The notes below the pieces were generated by a model that did not search any database, was not told the DNA's origin, and saw only the letters and a program-made list of their open reading frames with translations. From Adenophora triphylla var. japonica (lineage: Eukaryota; Streptophyta; Magnoliopsida; Asterales; Campanulaceae): 64,000 nucleotides of DNA. Positions 43,923-55,159 of the stretch are shown here, one piece after another; position 1 is the first letter of the stretch; every line of letters starts with the position of its first letter. Both the position numbers and the translations under genes were made by a program. Where the stretch lies: NCBI GenBank assembly GCA_022495995.1, contig JAFEMH010002083.1:124001-188000 (forward strand), read 5' to 3'.

Positions 43923-44210
43923 ATGGGGAAAAAACCCCAAATCGAAACTAACAGCAACAACAACAACAACAACGTTAATTCTTCAGAAACCAATGGACAA
44001 CAACATGGTGGTAACAACGACGAGCTGTCGTTGATGGCACTGAACCATGTGTCGAGGTTGTGTCGGACGGTAAAGGAGTCGATTGAGTTTTATACGAAGG
44101 TGTTGGGTTTCGTGCTGATTGAGCAGCCGGCAGCGTTTGATTTTGACGGAGCATGGATGTTTTATTACGGAGTTGGGAGCGCCGGAGAGGGAGACGATGG
44201 CCGGAGGTAG
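43923..44210 (+). pseudogene. Truncated glyoxalase-I-like (VOC) first exon
   Basis: The frame from the ATG at 43923 gives MGKKPQIETNSNNNN..., an Asn-rich leader. It then enters a VOC fold start: LMALNHVSRLCRTVKESIEF, YTKVLGFVLIEQPAAFDFDG and AWMFYYGVG. This is the first beta-alpha-beta-beta part of plant glyoxalase-I-like (lactoylglutathione lyase family) proteins. After YGVG the sequence becomes an unrelated SAGEGDDGRR and stops at 44208. The metal-site partners of the second half are absent, so it cannot be a complete enzyme. It is a partial duplication or capture, followed by a (GT)n tract at 44294-44317 and, at 44457, an LTR. Confidence 0.72.
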
Positions 44211-44456
44211 GTGAGGAGCCGAGGAAGTTTTTCGGCCGGAGAAGAGGACAATGGTTGAAAGAGGAGAAAGAGAGAGTGTGTATGATTGGACCTTTGTGTG
44301 TGTGTGTGTGTGTGTGTTTTCTGGTATAAGTGTGAGAGGAGGGAAGGGAGGGGTGGGTTTTGTTTGAGGGGTAGGGGTAGTTTCGATATTTAGGAGTTTT
44401 ATTTTACTGGTCAACGGATGTGAGGGGTGTATATGGAGTTATAATATCAGGAGAAC

Positions 44457-47443
44457 TGTGAGCACCCCAACCTGGGACCTAACGCGTGTCCCGAGCTTGA
44501 GAAGCTCAAACTAAGAAAACCCATCTTATATTTTTAAAACTTTTATTTGCCTTTACAAGAAAACCAATTCTAAATTTTCCATAAACAAAATCAAATAATA
44601 ATATCTCCACTTGGAGGAATTTAAACAAATACTTTAATAACCGTACTTGATTAATTACATTGAAAATCCTAATTAACATTGTTTGACAAAAGAGTTTTCC
44701 TTACAGCTTATAAAAGAGTAATACTTAAATATGACTTCCGACAACCCACTCATATACCTATCCGGACAAGTCCCAAAAGCAAGAGTCCAAACTCTTCCCC
44801 GGCCTCACTGGTTCAGGTCACCTGTCTCAGCACAATCTAAAGCAGTAAAAGGGAAGGGGTGAGAATAAATCTCAATAAGCTATTCTGAATGCAAAGAAGA
44901 TGCCAAACAAGATGCAACACATAGCATGGTATCACGTAACACATTATGAAAGCGGTAAACACCTTACGTTACCTCATTTTACCTTTCCCGTCTGAACAAT
45001 AAGTCGTACAACGTGGGAGTGAAACTCCTCTCTTTGGTGAACTGCCTCCAGCACATTCACCTCTTATAGGACTCATACTCCAGAGATCCATATAAGAAAA
45101 GATACCTATATCATAGTATCCAACAATAATATCGCTCTTGTAAAGCTTTAGGCTTAATACGTAAGCATTCCCCTAATCACCAATCGCAACGGTCTGAAAG
45201 CTTTTTGGGTCAATACAGTCGATAGCACACCCACTCTGTGGCCACAGAGGGGAACGGTCACAGGTATAATGAACCTTCAATCACTTATAGAACAAATCAA
45301 TAATTGATTGAATTCCATTATACCCCCGAAGATCAACACGTTCAAGCACATAATAGATACTTGAAATAAATCCACAAAAAGGGATAATCATATATCAACA
45401 TGGTAATGTATACTCATGCTAATCAATACCATAGTGCAACAATCATTTAATACACTATGCATCATAATATAACAACATGGTAATGTATACTCATGCTAAT
45501 CAATACCATAGTGCAACAACCACTTAATACACTATGCATAGTATCATCAATAAATATGAATGATAACAAATAAATCCACAAATGGGATAACCATGCAACC
45601 ACATAGCAAGCATATCCACACATTGGAATAACATAACAACGTGTCAAATAATCCACACTTGGGACACAATATTTTGATGTAACACATATACATTCCTAAC
45701 TAACACAATAGTGTGATTATAGTCTCTACACTGATCAACTAATCACCAAGGTATGGGAGCAAGTAAGGCCACCCTAAACCATAAACCATTCTTACGAAGT
45801 CAATACTCAACCTCGAGAAATCTTAATAAAAGTGCAAGTCCTACTTCCCAAGTTTGAACCACTTTGGTGAAGTTACAATTCAAGCTTATCAATCATTTCC
45901 TAGGACAATATTCTATATCACCGAGGTCTCTATGAAGGTTCAAGCTCAATTTACCAAGTGGGAGTCACAATTTATAAGTGATAAATCAAGCTTACTAAAC
46001 TAATTCAGGTTCAGCTTTTAAAATGAGGTCTGGGGTCTTGGGCGACCGCCCACACCACTTGGGCGACCGCCCAAGTGAGTTTCAAAAGGATGTATGTTAC
46101 TGCCGAGGTGGGCGGCCGCACAGGTAGGGATGGGCGACCGCCCAAGGGATGGAAAAACAGGGAACTACTTGCTGGACAGATGGGCGGCCGCTCAGCCCCA
46201 CATGGGCGACCGCCCAAGTCTCCAATTCACTATTCTGCAGGTGAACCAAACACTTAAACCAACAATTCATAACCAATAATAACCATTTACTCCTAATTCT
46301 TTCATACCTTTTCCCAAACAACTAAGATTATCCCACCCATTTTCATTTACTTAGTAAATTCTCACATTTCCTTATCACAATTCCATCTTAACATTCTTTA
46401 TTCGATTTAAATGTTACTTTCTTACTCTTTACTATTTTCCATGGACAACAACATTATACTTATTTCCCTAACCCATTCATCCACTCAAAGAAGGTTTCCT
46501 AAGCATCCAATAACCATTATAATAACAATAACCATACCAAATCATTCATGAACATTAAATAGGAGGGAAGATCATAGTAACTCTCAATATTTAAAGTATA
46601 CTAAATCCTTGTTCTACTTCTTTCTATCCAAAGGAAATAAATTCATAATATCTCCCAAAGCAAAGAAAAATGGATATAATCACATACAATAACTCCTTTA
46701 GAATCATGAACATCTTATACTCACTATACTCTCTTTCTTCCAACTTAGACCACCATATTCCAACCAAAATCAATTCAACCTTGACTAACCCATTTCAACT
46801 CAATTAATCATTTTTAAAATATCAAAATCATTTTCTTTCAACAATATATTTAATACACATAAAGTGAACATTTATTAGAAAGAAGTCATAATAACTTACT
46901 TTAGAGATATGAGGTGAAACTATGATTTCTCTAGCTTGATGCATTCCCCTTGCCTCTACGAACATGGAAGTACACCCGGATCTTCAAATGGAAGAGAATT
47001 GCATTTATTATAATTTTTGGAAGGAGGAACTTAGGGGAGAATTTCCATGGAGGATTTCCATGGAAGAAATGAAGGAGGATGAAGAAGAATAAGTATGGAA
47101 AGTAAAGAGGATGAAGAGGTATGGGGAGGTTGAGGGGATGATGTAGGAAGTATGGAGGTGTTCACTAATGAGAAGGGAGGTGAGGAAAATGAGGGGAAGA
47201 AATGGCCCCCCACCAAAACTAAGGCTTTCCAAATTTCCACATAAATAAATCTAACTACCCACATTTTATTTATTTTGTTCATTTCTATTATTATACTTCT
47301 CCCAAGATGATTTATTTAATTTCCCAATTATCTCATCCTAATATAAGAAATCAAATATATAAAATGAACACATAATATTAATAATAATATTAAAATAAAT
47401 TAATATGATGCTAAAATAGGTGCCTAGGGTTAGGGTCGTTACA
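44457..47443 (-). mobile_element. 3' LTR of the gag-only chromovirus-like element
   Basis: On the plus strand it runs TGTGAGCACCCCAACC to ...GGTCGTTACA; on its own strand it starts TGTAACGACCCTAACC. It contains clustered GGGCGACCGCCC palindromes at 46038-46218. Confidence 0.88.
46038..46218. repeat. Cluster of GGGCGACCGCCC palindromes in the left LTR
   Basis: Six or so GC palindromes of the type TTGGGCGACCGCCCAA or TGGGCGGCCGC are spaced 20-45 bp apart in otherwise AT-rich LTR. The same cluster is at 51868-52045 in the other LTR. RNA from either strand could fold into short hairpins. Confidence 0.75.
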
Positions 47444-47460
47444 CTCACTCCCCCTTAAAG

Positions 47461-49003
47461 AAAATTCGTCCCGAATTTTAAAAAGACTTATCTTATGGAT
47501 CAATAACAAAGGTTACCTCTCACGCATTTCAAATTACATTTCCAAAGGGTTTCCTTAACGGCATGATTCTTATATACATTTTCACAACCTGAATACCCTA
47601 GGATTTCAATTCCCTAAACTATCATTCTAATAACTCTCAACAGTTTCCCCACATAAGTCAAATCCGCCAAATCATCCTTAACTGAAGAACTCCATACGCA
47701 CGAAGGATTATACAATTAAATTTGTCCATATTAAGCTTTGTACAGTACCCATTCCCATGCTAAACTAAAAGCTGTTATTACATAAGCTTGCTAAGGTTAG
47801 CTAACTTCTCAACTTGAAAGGAAGTCCACCACACCACACACAACCTATTTTTCAAGAATCTAGATAGTCTTCTAATCTCTTCCTTTTAAGTAACTAAATT
47901 CTCCAACTCTTAGGACCGGTAACAAATTCCACAAGAGGGCTTCAAAAAGGTAAGGTTCTCACATAAAACAATTGCAGCCACTCTCGAGTAGAGAGTAAGA
48001 AAATTCCGGTTTATCTAAGCCAACTTCCTCGAAGCATACGCTATTACTTTCCCAATTCTCATAATATCACCATCTAATTCTCCTTTAATACGCACTTAAA
48101 ATTTCACAAAGTCATCATATTCATTAAGTAAGGTAAGTATCGGATCTATATCCAATCTATTTTCCATCTCTATCAATATAATTCATACTTATTACATCCT
48201 ACACCATTTATACATCTTTTAGAATTAATTAAAGCAACGATCTTTCATTTCTCAAGAATTCCTTAAAATTTCCTTCGGTAGCACTTGCCAACCCAAAAAA
48301 GAATCACGAACACAATCCTAGTAAGATCTAGGGAACATCCAAGCTTAAGACTTTAGAACCCAAAATGTAAAATCTTTGCGAGCCAACTCACATTTGCTAA
48401 ACTTTTCAAACCATGAATTCCCACTAAAGGCAAATAACACAACTCTCAAATGATCCTCTCATAACTTTAAATAACCAAGAAGCTCATTAATCATAACTAC
48501 CGTAAAGCCGTCAAGATAAAGATTAAAATTCCGATTATCATACTTAGAATCAATACATGAGATACTTTGATGGAAACACATTTACCATCTACTCACAATT
48601 AGCACATAAACTTTTTGAAAAGACTTCTTATGCAAGTCTAACACATACCAAATATCCTTCACACTCTGAACCAAAACTTTCTGTCTTTAATGCTTATATA
48701 ACAAGAGTACCACATAAAGGTTCATCTGAATCAATTACCAATGTAAACAATTTAGGTACAGAAAAGAAGACTCACTTCTTATGATAGTCTACCAATGCAT
48801 AACAACTACTTAACCCTCCAGGTCAAGTATCTCAAAATCATAAATTAATAATCCTACCAAATCAACTGGCAATACATGCTCAGCCATAACCACATCACCA
48901 TCGTGGTAAACCAAAGGAGATTCGAGGTATTCTCTCATAAGAGCAGAATCCTCTAACAATAAAATAATTTCTCAAGTAATGTATGCCACATAGAAGCAAC
49001 ATG
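47461..49003. other. Interior of the chromovirus-like element, pol absent
   Basis: AT-rich DNA where protease, reverse transcriptase, RNase H and integrase would be expected. None of their motifs is seen on either strand. The short open frame at 48557-48784 shows no domain. Confidence 0.6.
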
Positions 49004-50227
49004 CTATGCCACACATAATGATATGAAACAAGATCTATAAAATATGACCCCTACTTCTGAGACAGGGAATTTACCTCTAGTGACTCCTGAGGAATCTATC
49101 TCTCCTGGACCCGAAACACACACGTGATCACAGACCTTCTCTTTCGGTTCCCCTTCGTTATCTCTTTTGATACCACCTCTTTGTCGTCCACCCGGCTGAC
49201 TGCTGCCTGAAGCTCGCCCCCGCTGCAACCTTGGGCAATTCCTCCTAAAGTGCCCCATTTCTCCACACTTCAAGCATTTTCCTTACTTACTCCAACACTT
49301 ATCTTCAGAATGACCCCTCTTCTTGCAATATTTACAAATCATCCCATACTGTTTGGATATTGGCCTAGACGAAGAAGCTACCACAAGTCCCCCTCTCACC
49401 CTTCCTGAAGTTAAAGCCCTTGGCTGTCCTCTAATGATTTTGGATCCTTGTCCTCGATATTTTGGTTTATTTCTAATCTCACCTTCAGATTTTCTACTAT
49501 TTTCCTCAATGCTATTCTCGATCTTATAAGCTCTATCTATGGCTGTCTGATAATTGGTGAAGCTATCAATCACTAATTTCTTCCTAAACTCAATCCTCAA
49601 ACCTGTTACAAACCTAAGAACTCTTCTCACTTCATGCGATACCAAATGAGGGCAACACCTAGCTAATTCCTCAAACCGGACTAAATACTGATTCACCGTC
49701 ATGTTCCCTTGTTTTAGTCCTAAGAATTCAATCTCCTTCCTATCCCTTGTAATCATTGTAATGAAATAATCCTCGAACTGATGAGTGAAATTATCCCAAG
49801 TCTGAGGCGTATGATCCCGCTCCCAACTTCCCTTCAAATTCTGCCACCACTGATCAGCTGGACCTTCAAGTTTGAAAACGGCATACTTAACTTTCTCTTC
49901 GTTGCGACTCTCCATAACCTCAAAGATTTTGTTCATTTTCTCTAACCATTTTTCTGCCTTTAACGGATCCGGATATCCATTAAAACTCGGTGGATTCATC
50001 TTCACAAACCTTTCCCAACCATCACTTTGACATCCCTCAGGTTGATTCGGAACTGATCCTCTATTCTCCATACCCTGTGCAAACACCCTGAATAATTTCA
50101 TCATTTCTTCATTCTGAATTCCACCTATAACCATATCTCCTTCATTTCCTAGAACCTTTCGCTGATCATCATTGCTTCCGGCCATTAGAACGAACTCCTG
50201 CATTAAACACTCGGCGTCAATTACCAC
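49004..50227 (-). pseudogene. gag: Chromovirus-like gag with an in-frame stop
   Basis: The likely start is the ATG at 50185 (MAGSNDDQRKV), though the frame opens at 50227. A Retrotrans_gag domain spans the middle (FVKMNPPSFNGYPDPLKAEKW, KYAVFKLEGPADQWWQNL, FEDYFITMITRDRKEIEFLG, MTVNQYLVRFEELARCCP). A basic linker follows, then two zinc knuckles, CKYCKKRGHSEDKC and CLKCGEMGHFRRNC. A single TAA at 49283-49285 sits between the knuckles in the same frame. Gag forms the particle and binds RNA. After the second knuckle the frame runs 60-70 residues without a protease. Two knuckles are less usual than one in this group. Confidence 0.88.
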
Positions 50228-51867
50228 ACATTCTCCTTAGTTTAGACATCTACCCTTGACCTCTAAACTAAGCTCGATACAACCGTGAGCACCCCAACCC
50301 GGGACCTAACGCGTGTCCCGAGCTTGAGGAGCTCAAACTAAGAAAACCCATCTTATATTTTTAAAACTTTTATTTGCCTTTACAAGAAAACCAATTCTAA
50401 ATTTTCCATAAACAAAATCAAATAATAATATCTCCACTTGGAGGAATTTAAACAAATACTTTAATAACTTAGGTACTTGATTAATTACATTGAAAATCCT
50501 AATTAACATTGTTTGACAAAAGAGTTTTCCTTACAACTTATAAAAGAGTAATACTTAAATATGACTTCCGACAACCCACTCATATACCTATCCAGGACAA
50601 GTCCCAAAAGCAAGAGTCCAAACTCTTCCCAGGCCTCACCGGTTCAGGTCACTGTCTCGGCCAATCTAAAGCAAGAAAAGGGAAGGGGTGAGAATAAATC
50701 TTAATAAGCTATTATGAATGCAGCAAGATGCCAAACAAGATGCAACACATAGCATGGTATCACGTAACACATTATGAAAGCGGTAAACACCTTACGTTAC
50801 CTCATTTTACCTTTCCCGTCTCGAACAATAAGTCGTACAACGTGGGAGTGAAACTCCTCTCTTTGGTGAACCGCCTCCAAGACATTCACCTCTTATAGGA
50901 CTCATACTCCGAGAGATCCATATAAGAAAAGATACCTATATCGAGTATCCAACAATAATATCGCTACTGTAAAGCTTTAGGCTTAATACAGAAGCATTCC
51001 CCCTAATCACCAATCGCGACGGTGCGTAAAGCTTTTTGGGGTCAATACGATCGATATACAGCGCCCATTCTGTGGCAGGAGGAGCGATCCGCGGTATAAT
51101 GAACCTTCAATCACTTATAGAACAAATCAATAATTGATTGAATTCCATTATATCCCCGAAGATCAACACGTTCAAGCACATAATAGATACTTGAAATAAA
51201 TCCACAAAAAGGGATAATCATATATCAACATGGTAATGTATACTCATTGCTAATCAATACTATAGTGCAACAATCATTTAATACACTATGCATCATAATA
51301 TAACAACATGGTAATGTATACTCATGCTAATCAATACCATAGTGCAACAACCACTTAATACACTATGCATAGTATCATCAATAAATATGAATGATAACAA
51401 ATAAATCCACAAATGGGATAACCATGCAACCACATAGCAAGCATATCCACACATTGGAATAACATAACAACGTGTCAAATAATCCACACTTGGGACACAA
51501 TATTTTGATGTAACACATATACATTCCTAACTAACACAATAGTGTGATTATAGTCTCTACACTGATCAACTAATCACCAAGGTATGGGAGCAAGTAAGGC
51601 CACCCTAAACCATAAACCATTCTTACGAAGTCAATACTCAACCTCGAGAAATCTTAATAAAAGTGCAAGTCCTACTTCCCAAGTTTGAACCACTTTGGTG
51701 AAGTTACAATTCAAGCTTATCAATCATTTCCCGGACAATATTCTATATCACCAGGTCTCTATGAAGGTTCAAGCTCAATTTACCAAGTGGGAGTCACAAT
51801 TTATAAGTGATAAATCAAGCTTACTAAACTAATTCAGGTTCAGCTTTTAAAATGAGGTCTGGGGTCT

Positions 51868-52045
51868 TGGGCGACCGCCCACACCACTCGGGCGACCGCC
51901 CAAGTGAGTTTCAAGGATGTATGTTGCGCAGGGTGGGCGGCCGCACAGGTAGGGATGGGCGACCGCCAAGGGATGGAAAAACAGGGAACTACTTGCTTCA
52001 GACCAGATGGGCGGCCGCTCGGCCACATGGGCGACCGCCCGAGTC
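51868..52045. repeat. Cluster of GGGCGACCGCCC palindromes in the right LTR
   Basis: Counterpart of 46038-46218. Several palindromes carry small changes, such as loss of one C in GGGCGACCGCCAAGG. Confidence 0.75.
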
Positions 52046-53029
52046 TCCAATTCACTATTGCGGGTGAACCAAACACTTAAACCAACAATTCATAACCAAT
52101 AATAACCATTTACTCCTAATTCTTTCATACCTTTTCCCAAACAACTAAGATTATCCCACCCATTTTCATTTACTTAGTAAATTCTCACATTTCCTTATCA
52201 CAATTCCATCTTAACATTCTTTATTCGATTTAAATGTTACTTTCTTACTCTTTACTATTTTCCATGGACAACAACATTATACTTATTTCCCTAACCCATT
52301 CATCCACTCAAAGAAGGTTTCCTAAGCATCCAATAACCATTATAATAACAATAACCATACCAAATCATTCATGAACATTAAATAGGAGGGAAGATCATAG
52401 TAACTCTCAATATTTAAAGTATACTAAATCCTTGTTCTACTTCTTTCTATCCAAAGGAAATAAATTCATAATATCTCCCAAAGCAAAGAAAAATGGATAT
52501 AATCACATACAATAACTCCTTTAGAATCATGAACATCTTATATTCACTATACTCTCTTTCTTCCAACTTAGACCATCATATTCCAACCAAAATCAATTCA
52601 ACCTTGACTAACCCATTTCAACTCAGTTAATCATTTTTAAAATATCAAAATCATTTTCTTTCAACAATAGATTTAATACACATAAAGTGAACATTTATTA
52701 GAAAGAAGTCATAATAACTTACTTTAGAGATATGAGGTGAAACTATGATTTCTCTAGCTTGATGCATTCCCCTTGCCTCTACGAACATGGAAGTACACCC
52801 GAATCTTCAAATGGAAGAGAATTGCATTTATTATAATTTTTGGAAGGAGGAACTTAGGGGAGAATTTCCATGGAGGATTTCCATGGAAGAAATGAAGGAG
52901 GATGAAGAAGAATAAGTATGGAAAGTAAAGAGGATGAAGAGGTATGGGGAGGTTGAGGGGATGATGTAGGAAGTATGGAGGTGTTCACTAATGAGAAGGG
53001 AGGTGAGGAAAATGAGGGGAAGAAATGGC

Positions 53030-54691
53030 TAGAGCCGTCAATACGGGAATACGGGACGGGACGGGACAAAATTATGTTGTCCCACGACGGGAACGGGACA
53101 AAACGGGACGGGACTAAAACGGGACGAGACTAAAATACTCCGTCCCATCCCGTCCCATTTGCGGGACGCGGGATCCCGCGGGACCCATTCGGGACCCGTT
53201 GACTAGGAAGAATAACGTTGACTAGACGGAATAAATTGTAAAACCTTGCCAAAGGAGGCAGGCTAAGCCATCCAATGAACAGCCACAATACCAAACAAAA
53301 TAAACCAACATGCTAATCCACCCCGTGAGGTCCATGAAACCAACAGGAGGGCCTGTATAAACCTACTTGAGTCATAAAAATATAAGACTTGGAAGCATAT
53401 GCCGGTTCATAAGCTCAACTCCTAGAAAAAACCCTAATCTCTCACCCATCCATAAAGTTCAACAAGGCCATAACATCTCACTTGTCATTACTTCGCTCTC
53501 TGCAACAGTTAGGAGAACAGCCACTATCCTACGAATAACCAACTAGATTCTTAAAAACAAAAACTGAATCACAACTTATCTGTTCTCTTACTCCCTACGT
53601 CTCATGAAAAGAAAAAATCCCGCATTCCCTTTTAGCTTGTACAATAACTACATTCAAACACTTCTTCACCACGCCAACCATCTCTTATACAAAAAAATAT
53701 GCTCTTAGATAAGCATTTACCAACAAATACATCGACCTTATCTCCTACAACAAAGCACTGCAGCCGAGATATAAACATCACAGACTTTAAATTGACAAAA
53801 AAAAAAAAGAAAAAAAGGACCTATATCTCGTAGTCGGCTAGCACCAATCTCTTTTGCGTATAAGCATAGAATGGTTATTGGTTGGAGCAATAGCTATTTA
53901 CGTAACTAGCAGGACTACGTAAGTACCAAAATAACCTTTGTTTTGCATTTGTATACCTTGATACACGGGTCGCTCAAAACAAATCAACACACTAATTTAA
54001 CAGTTCAATAATTTGAAAATTATGTTGGAAAAAAGAACAATAATTTGACAAATTAATTGCATTAAACACAATTTAAAAATTAAGAAATATATGTTGCGTT
54101 TTCACACTTGAATAAATAGTAGCTACCCTTTTTTGGTTGAATTATCTTGATGCTCAATGGCCCAAGCATAATTTCCGTTAGTTTGGGGTTTCAATTGAAA
54201 CCAAACCAGAAACGAAATCCTTCACATGAATCAGATCTAAGAGAAAAGAGAAAGAGGGTACCTGAGCCGCGGCGCCGCTGAATCACGGTGACTGAGATCG
54301 AGATTCGAGAGAAGAGGAGAAGAAGGAACGGCGGGGAGAGGTGAGTGCTCGTCGCCTCGCCGATTCGCCTGGCTCGTTAGGCTATGACTGCAGTGCGGTG
54401 CGGAAGCGGAAGAGAGAGAGAGAGAGAGAGAAAGAAAAGAACAAAGAATGGATTTAATTTAGTGGTTAGGTCGTTTTTGTGTACGTTTGTTTTTTTTTTT
54501 TTTTTTTTTAAAGAAACGCGAACGGGACGTCCCGTCCCATCCCGTCCCGTATCCCGTTTGTCCCGCGTCCCAAACGGGACGTCCCGAATAGTCCCGTTTT
54601 CAAACGGGATGAAAAAATGCTGTCCCATCCCGTCCCATTTATAGGTCGGGACGGGACGTCCTAACGGGACAGTCCCAACTTGACGACTCTA
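53030..54691. mobile_element. Non-autonomous hAT element inside the LTR
   Basis: Terminal repeats are TAGAGCCGTCAA and, on the complement of the right end, TAGAGTCGTCAA. The 8-bp duplication GAAATGGC (53022-53029 and 54692-54699) is perfect, and the uninterrupted LTR at 44457 shows the empty site. Subterminal GGGACGGGAC repeats lie at both ends. The interior has no transposase. A GC-rich stretch at 54260-54375 (GAGCCGCGGCGCCGCTGAAT) looks like host gene leader sequence, and a (GA)n tract follows at 54411-54431. Confidence 0.92.
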
Positions 54692-54941
54692 GAAATGGCC
54701 CCCCACCAAAACTAAGGCTTTCCAAATTTCCACATAAATAAATTTAACTACCCACATTTTATTTATTTTGTCCATTTCTATTATTATACTTCTCCCAAGA
54801 TGATTTATTTAATTTCCCAATTATCTCATCCTAATATAAGAAATCAAATATATAAAATGAACACATAATATTAATAATAATATTAAAATAAATTAATATG
54901 ATGCTAAAATAGGTGCCTAGGGTTAGGGTCGTTACAAGAAC

Positions 54942-55159
54942 TCCCTTCTTGGGATTTGCAAAAAGGGTCTCCTTAAAAAAAATTTGGGAAGGAGGCCCTA
55001 AAGGATTTTTTCCTAGTATTATTCTTTATCGAAACCTCTCCGCAAGACATAAGTCTAGAGCGGTGGTAAGAGAAACACATATTAGCTTTTCATAAAACAC
55101 GGGAATACACAAGATATCTTAATAAATAAAAATAAAAGAGGAAAATATTGAATACTAAA
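54942..55159. other. Intergenic spacer
   Basis: Short stretch after the retroelement; no gene or repeat recognised. Confidence 0.5.

Larger units (their letters stand above)
44457..54936 (-). mobile_element. Gag-only chromovirus-like LTR retrotransposon
   Basis: Two ~2.98-kb LTRs (44457-47443 and 50285-54936 less a nested insertion) flank a 2.8-kb interior. A perfect 5-bp duplication AGAAC lies outside (44452-44456 and 54937-54941). On the minus strand the polypurine tract CTTTAAGGGGGAGTGAG (complement of 47444-47460) precedes the 3' LTR. A degenerate tRNA-Met primer site (TTGTATCGAGCTTAG) follows the 5' LTR. Only gag is recognisable, so it needs outside enzymes to move. Two-knuckle gag and long LTRs resemble the Tekay/Del chromovirus group. 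Confidence 0.9.
50285..54936 (-). mobile_element. 5' LTR of the gag-only element, carrying an hAT insertion
   Basis: Matches the other LTR from GTGAGCACCCCAACC to GGTCGTTACA, with the first base changed. Without the nested hAT element and its duplication it is ~2.98 kb. Differences from the other LTR are unevenly spread, with many small indels at 50590-51090. Confidence 0.87.

Noticed and set aside
48557..48784. Pol remnant in the chromovirus-like element
   Set aside because: The frame is on the opposite strand to gag and shows none of the protease, RT or integrase motifs.
54377..54644. Frames on both strands over the (GA)n and GGGAC repeats
   Set aside because: They are low-complexity translations of hAT terminal repeats.
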